5,694 nucleotides of DNA from CAKSFT01 sp045603125 (GTDB lineage Bacteria; Bacillota; Clostridia; UBA1381), in contig JAZULN010000075.1 of the NCBI GenBank assembly GCA_045603125.1, forward strand, positions 1 through 5,694. Reading direction: 5' to 3'. Position 1 is the first letter of the stretch, and every line of letters begins with the position of its first letter. Positions 1 to 5,694 of this stretch are shown piece by piece. Position numbers and translations under genes: made by a program. Below the pieces are notes generated by a model. The model saw only the letters and a program-made list of their open reading frames with translations. It did no database searches and was not told where the DNA came from.

Positions 1-1854
1 AAGTTTATAAACTTAAAACAAGAAGAAGTTCCCAATAATTGGATTGACGGGTCGGGATTTTTAAATAAGCGGGAAACATCTTATAAAATCCCTTTTAGAA
101 ATTTTACCTTAACGTCACGGCTTTATGATATAAATGTTTTAGGGTATGAGGGAGCTTTAAATAAACTCCATTTATTTGATTTAGAGTCGGTTGATGAGAG
201 TATAGTCGAAAACGGAATAAATTTTCCAAAAACCGACATAAGAAAAAACCTCACCCTCTTTCTTTACCCCGACGACAGCGACTATGACGGGAAACTCCTA
301 AGGCTTTATCAGGAATATTTTATGGTGTCAAATGCGGCACAGTTTATCTTGGAGGAGAGCATTAAAAAAGGCTCAAATCTCCACGATTTAGCCGATTATG
401 CCGTAGTCCAGATAAACGACACACATCCGAGCCTTATTATTCCGGAGTTAATCAGGCTACTGACTATAAAAGGCATTGAAATAAACGAGGCAATAAAAAT
501 TGTATCTCAAATGTGTGCATACACAAACCACACCATTTTAGCCGAAGCCTTAGAGAAGTGGGATATAAAATCCATAACCGAAATAATTCCGCACATTGTA
601 CCGATTATCGAAATCCTCGACAACAAGGTGAGGAGAAAATATTCCGATCCTTCTCTTTATATTATAGACGAGTCGGAAAACGTGCATATGGCAAAAATGG
701 ACATTCACTGTTCCTTTAGCATAAATGGTGTGGCAAAGCTTCACACCGAAATCTTAAAAAACTCGGAACTTAAAAACTTTTACGACATATATCCTGAAAA
801 GTTTAACAATAAAACCAACGGCATCACCTTCAGAAGGTGGCTTATACACTCAAATCCCGAACTTACAAATCTTATAACCTCCCTAATTGGTGAAGGTTTT
901 AAAAAAGATGCCGAAGAACTTAAAAACCTTTTAAAGTTTAAAGACGATTCAGAGGTTTTAAAAAAACTCATTAAAATAAAAGAAAACAAAAAGATTCAGT
1001 TAAAAAAATATTTATTAAAGACTCAGGGTGCTGATATTTTAGAAGACTCAATATTTGATATGCAGATAAAACGTCTTCACGAATATAAGCGTCAACAACT
1101 AAACGCACTCTATCTTATAGATAAATATTTTGAAATAAAAAACGGTATTCTCCCCAAAAGGCCAATCACGGCAATTTTTGGTGCAAAAGCAGCACCGGCA
1201 TACACCATTGCAAAAGACATCCTGCACCTTTTATTATGTCTTGAAAAGTTGTTTTTAGACGACGGAGAAATATCAAAATATTTAAATGTTTTTGTGGTGG
1301 AAAATTACAACGTAACAGCCGCTGAAAAGTTAATACCTGCCTGCGACATATCGGAGCAGATTTCACTTGCATCAAAAGAAGCAAGCGGTACCGGAAATAT
1401 GAAATTTATATTAAACGGCGGCGTAATCCTTGGCACAATGGACGGTGCTAATGTGGAAATCCACGAGCTTGTGGGAGATGAGAACATTTATATCTTCGGT
1501 GATAAAAGCTCAGACGTCATAAATCGTTATCAAAAAGGCGACTATAATCCACGTATCTATTACGAGAAAAACCCTTCCATTAAACGTGCTATTGATTTTA
1601 TCGATTCAAAGACCATACAAAAAATCGGCGACCAAAAATCGCTTAGTCGACTAAAATCTGAGCTTTTGAATAAAGACTGGTTTATGACCCTTCCCGATTT
1701 TGAAAGCTACAAGTCCACCAAAGAAAAATCCTTTATGGATTTCGAAGAAAGAATTCCTTGGGCAAAAAAAATGCTAATTAACATCGCGAATGCCGGATTT
1801 TTCTCATCGGACAGAACTATTATGGAATATAACAAAGACATTTGGAAATTATAA
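1..1854 (+). CDS. glgP: Glycogen/maltodextrin phosphorylase, 5' truncated by window edge
   Basis: This GT35 phosphorylase would release glucose 1-phosphate from the non-reducing ends of alpha-1,4-glucans in the cytoplasm, using pyridoxal phosphate (PLP). The frame is open from base 1, so the internal ATG at 322 is not the start. The 617 visible residues begin near residue 200-210 of rabbit muscle phosphorylase, so roughly 150-200 N-terminal residues lie upstream. Visible landmarks (fragment numbering) are NDTHPS with His142, YTNHT with His177 (equivalent to rabbit His377), KTNGITFRRW, KRLHEYKRQ with Arg358 and Lys363 (the phosphate-site Arg569/Lys574), ENYNVTAAEKLIPA, and EASGTGNMKF with the PLP lysine at Lys468. 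The C-terminal SSDRTIMEYNKDIW is typical and the end is intact. The catalytic core appears functional. The stop codon lies inside the ribosome binding site of the next gene. The neighbouring PTS permease and malQ favour maltodextrin as substrate, but glycogen cannot be excluded. Confidence 0.96.
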   Translation, partial: KFINLKQEEVPNNWIDGSGFLNKRETSYKIPFRNFTLTSRLYDINVLGYEGALNKLHLFDLESVDESIVENGINFPKTDIRKNLTLFLYPDDSDYDGKLLRLYQEYFMVSNAAQFILEESIKKGSNLHDLADYAVVQINDTHPSLIIPELIRLLTIKGIEINEAIKIVSQMCAYTNHTILAEALEKWDIKSITEIIPHIVPIIEILDNKVRRKYSDPSLYIIDESENVHMAKMDIHCSFSINGVAKLHTEILKNSELKNFYDIYPEKFNNKTNGITFRRWLIHSNPELTNLITSLIGEGFKKDAEELKNLLKFKDDSEVLKKLIKIKENKKIQLKKYLLKTQGADILEDSIFDMQIKRLHEYKRQQLNALYLIDKYFEIKNGILPKRPITAIFGAKAAPAYTIAKDILHLLLCLEKLFLDDGEISKYLNVFVVENYNVTAAEKLIPACDISEQISLASKEASGTGNMKFILNGGVILGTMDGANVEIHELVGDENIYIFGDKSSDVINRYQKGDYNPRIYYEKNPSIKRAIDFIDSKTIQKIGDQKSLSRLKSELLNKDWFMTLPDFESYKSTKEKSFMDFEERIPWAKKMLINIANAGFFSSDRTIMEYNKDIWKL

Positions 1855-1859
1855 GGAGA
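1853..1859 (+). promoter_or_regulatory. Strong ribosome binding site deciding the TTG start of the PTS gene
   Basis: AAGGAGA overlaps the phosphorylase TAA stop and ends seven bases before TTG at 1867. The next in-frame ATG (1891) is preceded only by A/T-rich sequence with no Shine-Dalgarno match, so the TTG is the better start. The 12-base gap between the two genes implies co-transcription. Confidence 0.85.
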
Positions 1860-1866
1860 TACCGTT

Positions 1867-4029
1867 TTGAATAAAAAAGATAATAAAAATATGACATTCC
1901 CAATTTGCTCGCCTATGTCTGGCGAACTTATATCTATTACAAAAGTACCCGATGAAACCTTCTCCGAGAAAATTCTCGGCGACGGCGTTGCAATAAATCC
2001 GACATCGGGAAAAATTTATAGCCCGGTCGACGGCGAACTTCAGTCAGTTTCTGAAACACTCCACGCCTTTAATTTTGTATCAAGCGATAACTTAAACGTT
2101 CTTCTTCATGTAGGGCTTGAGACGGTTACTCTAAAGGGCGAAGGTTTTAAGGTATATGTAAAAAGTGGCAGCAAAGTCAAAAAAGGCGAACTGATAGGCG
2201 AAGTGGATTTAGAGTTTCTAAAAGAAAAAAATATAAATCCTATCACTTCACTGATACTTTGCGATCCCCCTGACGGAACAGAACTTCACTGTAGTTTTCG
2301 ACATGTCGAAGGTGGAAAAGACACGGCATTTTCAGTTATCGACACTTTTTCTGATATTGCAGCGGAGCAATCAGAAGAAGCGGAGCTTCCGAAAAAAGGC
2401 AGCAAAGCCTTTGACTTTTTGCAAAAGCTCGGTAAAGTTTTGATGGTAGTTATTGCGGTTATGCCGGCGGCAGGTATTATGATCAGCCTTGGAAAACTAA
2501 TCGCAATGACCGGCGAAAATATCGATATTATCGCCAAAATCGGCGGAATTGTTGAAAATATCGGCTGGGCGATTATCAGTAATCTTCACATTCTTTTTGC
2601 CGTTGCCATTGGTGGTTCATGGGCAAAAGACAGAGCAGGCGGTGCCTTTGCAGCACTCCTTGCCTTTATCCTTATAAATAACATTACCGGAAATATCTTT
2701 GGGGTTACGGCTGAAATGCTTTTAGATGAAACAGCAACGACCTATACTCTATTTGGTCAGGAAATTCTTGTTAACGGGTATTTTACCTCGGTACTTGGCA
2801 CTCCTGCCCTCAATATGGGTGTCTTTGTCGGAATTATTTCGGGATTTTTAGGCGGGGTTATTTATAATAAATACTATAACTTCAGAAAACTCCCCGATAT
2901 TTTATCATTCTTTAACGGCAAACGTTTTGTGCCACTTGTTGTAATACTTTGGTCGGCAATTGTGTCACTTATACTTTCAATAGTATGGCCTGTAGTTCAA
3001 ATGGGAATCAATTCCTTCGGTGTATGGATTGCAAACTCACAAGACACATCTCCAATTTTAGCACCATTTATCTACGGAACCTTGGAAAGATTACTTCTTC
3101 CCTTCGGGCTTCATCATATGCTAACTATTCCGATGAACTATACTTCTTTTGGCGGAACCTATCTTATCCAGACAGGTGTAAATGCAGGACAGACAGTTTT
3201 CGGACAAGACCCATTATGGCTTGCATGGATAACCGACCTTATTAACCTTAAAAATGCCGGCAACACCGAAGCATACCAAACACTTCTAACCACTATAACC
3301 CCTGCCCGTTTTAAGGTCGGTCAGATGATCGGCTCATCGGGATTAGTTCTTGGAGTAGCATTGGCAATGTATAAAAGAATAGATATTAAGAACCGTCAAA
3401 AATACCGGTCAATGTTTTTATCAGCATCGGCGGCGGTATTCTTAACAGGTGTTACCGAGCCTTTGGAGTTTATGTTTATGTTCTCGGCAATTCCTTTATA
3501 TATCGTATATTCTATCATCCAGGGACTTGCCTTTGCATTATCAGGGATTGTGAATTTAAGGCTTCATTCCTTCGGGAATATTGAGCTATTTACCCGTCTT
3601 CCTATATCGATAAATGCAGGACTCACCGGGGATATTATAAACTTTGTAATCGCTGTAGTTGTCTTCTTTATAATAGGATATCTTGTGGCATATTATATGA
3701 TTGGAAAATTTAAATATGCAACGCCGGGACGCTTAGGAAATTACGCTGACGCCCCCATATCGGAAGATTCAGGGAACGTTCCCGTAAAATCTGCATCGTC
3801 TCAGGCAGAGGATATTATTAGCTTATTGGGTGGCAGAGAAAACATCGTCTTGGTTGATGCCTGTATGACCCGACTTCGGGTGACAGTAAAATCCCCCGAA
3901 AAAGTTGCCCCCTTAGATGACTGGAAGGCAACAGGAGCACTTAGCCTCTTAAAAAAGGGTAACGGAATACAGGCCGTATACGGACCAAAAGCCGATGTTT
4001 TAAAGTCCGACATTAACGATATATTATGA
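1867..4029 (+). CDS. malT: PTS permease EIIACB, glucose/maltose family, probably maltose/maltodextrin specific (MalT-like)
   Basis: This 720-residue permease carries all sugar-specific PTS domains on one chain and would import and phosphorylate a glucoside at the expense of HPr phosphate. EIIA (about residues 8-140) has the Glc-type histidine pair, ETLHAF His66 and LLHVG His81, 15 residues apart as in E. coli EIIA-Glc; His81 is the expected phosphoacceptor, followed by LKGEGF. A charged linker (about 145-178) leads to the membrane EIIC (about 179-613), starting FDFLQKLGK and VMPAAGI, with many hydrophobic spans, PFGLHHM (His416/417) and GVTEPLEF (528-535). EIIB (about 643-720) has DACMTRLRV with phosphoacceptor Cys666 and a terminal GNGIQAVYGP segment. 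All phosphotransfer residues are present. The TTG start is set by the preceding ribosome binding site. The family includes glucose and maltose permeases; maltose specificity is inferred from the adjacent phosphatase, malQ and phosphorylase genes. The symbol follows Gram-positive usage and is not the enterobacterial activator MalT. Confidence 0.9.
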   Translation: MNKKDNKNMTFPICSPMSGELISITKVPDETFSEKILGDGVAINPTSGKIYSPVDGELQSVSETLHAFNFVSSDNLNVLLHVGLETVTLKGEGFKVYVKSGSKVKKGELIGEVDLEFLKEKNINPITSLILCDPPDGTELHCSFRHVEGGKDTAFSVIDTFSDIAAEQSEEAELPKKGSKAFDFLQKLGKVLMVVIAVMPAAGIMISLGKLIAMTGENIDIIAKIGGIVENIGWAIISNLHILFAVAIGGSWAKDRAGGAFAALLAFILINNITGNIFGVTAEMLLDETATTYTLFGQEILVNGYFTSVLGTPALNMGVFVGIISGFLGGVIYNKYYNFRKLPDILSFFNGKRFVPLVVILWSAIVSLILSIVWPVVQMGINSFGVWIANSQDTSPILAPFIYGTLERLLLPFGLHHMLTIPMNYTSFGGTYLIQTGVNAGQTVFGQDPLWLAWITDLINLKNAGNTEAYQTLLTTITPARFKVGQMIGSSGLVLGVALAMYKRIDIKNRQKYRSMFLSASAAVFLTGVTEPLEFMFMFSAIPLYIVYSIIQGLAFALSGIVNLRLHSFGNIELFTRLPISINAGLTGDIINFVIAVVVFFIIGYLVAYYMIGKFKYATPGRLGNYADAPISEDSGNVPVKSASSQAEDIISLLGGRENIVLVDACMTRLRVTVKSPEKVAPLDDWKATGALSLLKKGNGIQAVYGPKADVLKSDINDIL

Positions 4030-4820
4030 AAATCTTAAATATTAACACCCATAGTCTGATTGAGCCCGACTATGAAAGAAAATGCCGGATTTTTGTCGCC
4101 GAAACCCTAAAAATAAAACCCGATTTTATAACAATGCAGGAGGTAAATCAAAGCATTTCCTCTCCCACCCTAAACAATAGACCAAAAAACTTTATTTTAG
4201 GCGGAGAAATGCCTCTAAAAGAGGATAATCACGCATTAACGGTTTGGAAAATGATGAAAGACCAAGGGTTAGAATATAACTTTTGCTGGTGCGGGTTTAA
4301 AGTAGGATATGGAAAATTTCAGGAAGGGTTGGCGGTCTTTTCCCTCAATCCAATAGAAGATTTAGATTCCTTTTATTTAACAAAATCAAAAAATAGTCTT
4401 AACTGGAAAACAAGAATGGCACTGGTAATCCGCTCAAAAAATCTCTCGATCGCCACCACCCACACCGGCTGGTGGGAAGATAAAGACGAGCCATTAAAAT
4501 ACCAATTAGATACACTTTTTAACCACTTAAAAAACCACGAAAATCTAATCCTTACGGGGGATTTTAACTCGCCCGCATGCGATAAAGATACCGGATATTC
4601 CTATATCCTCTCCCACGGTTTTTTCGATACCTTTACTCTTGCAAAAAATAAGGATTCGGGAAATACTGTTATGGGAAAAATAGACGGTTGGAATAGCTCA
4701 GAGGACAAGCGGATTGACTATGTATTTTCAAACAAAAGAATAGATGTAGAATCATCTTTTACAATTTTTAACAAAGATTTCCGAGTTTCCGATCATCGTG
4801 GCATCATTGTAACAATATAA
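4026..4820 (+). CDS. mapP: Endonuclease/exonuclease/phosphatase-fold enzyme, probable maltose 6'-phosphate phosphatase
   Basis: The 264-residue protein has no signal peptide or membrane span, so it is expected in the cytoplasm. It carries the full metal-dependent catalytic set of the EEP fold: INTHS Asn7, MQEVNQ Glu39, TTHTGWW His146, LTGDFNSP Asp179/Asn181, RIDYVF Asp231 and VSDH Asp256/His257. The NTHS opening, the THTGWWED segment and GKIDGW before KRIDYV resemble, from memory, the enterococcal/lactobacillal MapP subfamily rather than DNases or secreted sphingomyelinases. MapP (EC 3.1.3.90) removes phosphate from maltose 6'-phosphate formed by a PTS permease, giving free maltose. The start ATG overlaps the permease TGA stop as ATGA, and no Shine-Dalgarno is visible upstream, so translation is probably coupled to the permease. 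Fold and catalytic competence are near certain. The substrate is inferred from subfamily resemblance and context; related sugar phosphates such as maltotriose phosphate are possible. Confidence 0.87.
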   Translation: MKILNINTHSLIEPDYERKCRIFVAETLKIKPDFITMQEVNQSISSPTLNNRPKNFILGGEMPLKEDNHALTVWKMMKDQGLEYNFCWCGFKVGYGKFQEGLAVFSLNPIEDLDSFYLTKSKNSLNWKTRMALVIRSKNLSIATTHTGWWEDKDEPLKYQLDTLFNHLKNHENLILTGDFNSPACDKDTGYSYILSHGFFDTFTLAKNKDSGNTVMGKIDGWNSSEDKRIDYVFSNKRIDVESSFTIFNKDFRVSDHRGIIVTI

Positions 4821-4825
4821 CTTAT

Positions 4826-4851
4826 CCCTTTATCAGCCCACTGATAAAGGG
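4826..4851 (+). promoter_or_regulatory. Perfect 11-bp stem-loop just after mapP
   Basis: CCCTTTATCAG (4826-4836) and CTGATAAAGGG (4841-4851) are perfect reverse complements separated by the loop CCCA. The hairpin begins six bases after the mapP stop. No T-run follows the stem (the next bases are TACATATTA), so it is not a convincing intrinsic terminator. It could be an RNA-stability or processing element, or one arm of a switch (see the overlapping alternative hairpin). Confidence 0.75.
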
Positions 4852-4877
4852 TACATATTAAAAATTCTTCAGTGGGC
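4836..4877 (+). promoter_or_regulatory. Alternative 9-bp hairpin next to the malQ ribosome binding site
   Basis: GCCCACTGA (4836-4844) is perfectly complementary to TCAGTGGGC (4869-4877), enclosing a 24-base A/T-rich loop. The 5' arm covers the loop and the start of the 3' arm of the 11-bp hairpin, so the two structures cannot coexist. The 3' arm ends directly before GGAAAGG (4878-4884), the Shine-Dalgarno region of malQ. Pairing is visible in the sequence; a regulatory role is inference. Confidence 0.5.
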
Positions 4878-4893
4878 GGAAAGGTTTTAAAAA

Positions 4894-5694
4894 ATGAGAA
4901 AAGCAGGAATACTTCTCCCAATTGCATCCCTCCCCTCCGACTATGGCATTGGAGGATTTACCGATAGTGCTTACCGTTTTATTGATTTTTTAAAAAATAG
5001 TGGCCAAAGCTATTGGCAAATTCTACCCATAGGCCCTACATCCTTTGGCGACTCACCCTATCAATCGCCATCGGCATTTGCCGGAAACCCTTATTTTATA
5101 AGCTTAAAAAAACTTAGCCAAAAAGGACTTTTAGAAGAATCGGAATATGCTAATGTAGATTTTGGGGACACTAAAAACGATATTGATTATGAAAAGCTAT
5201 ATAACGAACGGTTTATTGTGTTAAAAAAGGCGTTTTCCCGCTTTAACACTAACGATTCAAGCTATCAGGAGTTTCTTCAAAACAACAGTTCCTGGCTCTA
5301 TGACTATGCACTTTTTATGTCCCTGAAAGGATATTTTGAAGAAAAACCGTGGCAAGAGTGGCCTGAAAAAATTGCAAAAAGAGATGATGATACTCTAAAC
5401 CGATATAGAAATCTTTTAAAGTCTGAAATTGAGTTCTGGCAATTTTTACAATTTGAATTTTTTGAAGAATGGCAGGACGTAAAAAATTATGCAAATGAAC
5501 ATGGAATAAAGATAATCGGTGATATGCCAATCTACACCGCAATGGACTCAAGCGACGTATGGCAAAACCCAAATCTTTTTCAGCTAGACGAAAATCTATC
5601 TCCCATTGCGGTGGCAGGTTGTCCACCCGACGGATTCTCGGCTGAGGGTCAGCTTTGGGGAAATCCTCTGTATGATTGGCAGGAACATAAAAAT
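4894..5694 (+). CDS. malQ: 4-alpha-glucanotransferase (amylomaltase, GH77), 3' truncated by window edge
   Basis: MalQ transfers glucan segments between maltose and maltodextrins, releasing glucose and building longer chains that the phosphorylase can attack. The frame stays open to the last base, giving 267 residues, a little over half of the usual length near 500. Family hallmarks are the N-terminal RKAGILLPIASLPSDYGIGG, YWQILPIGPTSFGDSPYQ with SAFAGNP, GDMPIY at 209-214 followed by DSSDVW, VAGCPPDGFSAEG from 240, and GQLWGNPLYDW at 252-262. The catalytic nucleophile aspartate, expected shortly after this point in an RIDH-type motif, is outside the window, so activity cannot be confirmed. 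ATG at 4894 is preceded by GGAAAGG with a nine-base spacer, and the family N-terminus begins right there. It lies 73 bases after mapP on the same strand, the only sizeable gap in the operon. Confidence 0.96.
   Translation, partial: MRKAGILLPIASLPSDYGIGGFTDSAYRFIDFLKNSGQSYWQILPIGPTSFGDSPYQSPSAFAGNPYFISLKKLSQKGLLEESEYANVDFGDTKNDIDYEKLYNERFIVLKKAFSRFNTNDSSYQEFLQNNSSWLYDYALFMSLKGYFEEKPWQEWPEKIAKRDDDTLNRYRNLLKSEIEFWQFLQFEFFEEWQDVKNYANEHGIKIIGDMPIYTAMDSSDVWQNPNLFQLDENLSPIAVAGCPPDGFSAEGQLWGNPLYDWQEHKN

Noticed and set aside
322..324. ATG as start of the phosphorylase gene
   Set aside because: The frame is open back to base 1 and the upstream codons encode conserved phosphorylase sequence (SRLYDINVLGYEG, FLYPDDSDYDGK), so this is an internal methionine.
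1643..1654. 12-base palindrome TTAGTCGACTAA in the phosphorylase gene
   Set aside because: Within coding sequence and of a length expected about once by chance in this window.
1964..1979. Inverted repeat CCGAGAA/TTCTCGG early in the permease gene
   Set aside because: It encodes the conserved EIIA segment FSEKILGDG, which explains the bases; only a two-base spacer and no supporting regulatory context.
2297..2310. Perfect 14-base palindrome TTCGACATGTCGAA
   Set aside because: It lies in permease coding sequence and a palindrome of this length is expected about once in every few windows of this size by chance; no operator family recognised.
2949..3245. 98-codon + strand reading frame inside the permease gene
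   Set aside because: It lies wholly within the conserved EIIC region in another frame, with no ribosome binding site or recognisable protein; an overlapping shadow.
4026..4820. DNA repair exonuclease III or secreted sphingomyelinase
   Set aside because: The EEP catalytic residues would fit, but there is no signal peptide, the NTHS/THTGWW/GKIDGW pattern differs from ExoIII, and the operon is sugar-specific.
4826..4851. Rho-independent terminator after mapP
   Set aside because: The stem is strong but no T-tract follows it, and malQ of the same pathway follows on the same strand; kept as a stem-loop of unknown role.
5315..5626. 103-codon - strand reading frame
   Set aside because: Antisense shadow of malQ, whose own frame encodes conserved GH77 motifs across this stretch.

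Overview
The window is a tightly packed, single-strand stretch of an alpha-glucan (maltose/maltodextrin) utilisation operon. It is AT-rich, has good AAGGAGA-type ribosome binding sites, a TTG start, and TGG (not TGA) for the conserved tryptophans with TGA used as a stop. This points to a low-GC Gram-positive bacterium (Bacillota: Clostridia, Bacilli or Erysipelotrichia-like) using the ordinary bacterial code. I cannot name the genus from the sequence alone.

Layout, all on the + strand: (1) bases 1-1854, the 3' three quarters of a glycogen/maltodextrin phosphorylase gene (glgP/malP type, GT35, PLP-dependent), cut by the window start; (2) 1867-4029, a complete single-chain PTS permease of the glucose/maltose superfamily with domain order EIIA-EIIC-EIIB; (3) 4026-4820, a complete endonuclease/exonuclease/phosphatase-fold enzyme best read as maltose 6'-phosphate phosphatase (MapP), overlapping the permease gene by ATGA; (4) a 73-base gap with two mutually exclusive hairpins; (5) 4894-5694, the 5' half of malQ (4-alpha-glucanotransferase, GH77), cut by the window end. 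No other gene, RNA gene, mobile element, repeat array or regulator gene was recognised.

The genes form a coherent route. The permease would import and phosphorylate maltose (or a short maltodextrin). The phosphatase would remove the phosphate in the cytoplasm. MalQ would disproportionate the free maltose into glucose and longer maltodextrins, and the phosphorylase would shorten those to glucose 1-phosphate. No 6-phospho-alpha-glucosidase and no maltose phosphorylase lies in the window. This is the PTS-to-non-PTS bridge known from the enterococcal MapP pathway, but here joined to a MalQ/phosphorylase module. The substrate assignment is inference from family and context.

The most noteworthy non-coding signal is the mapP-malQ gap. 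A perfect 11-bp hairpin without a U-run competes for the same bases with a 9-bp hairpin whose 3' arm abuts the malQ ribosome binding site.
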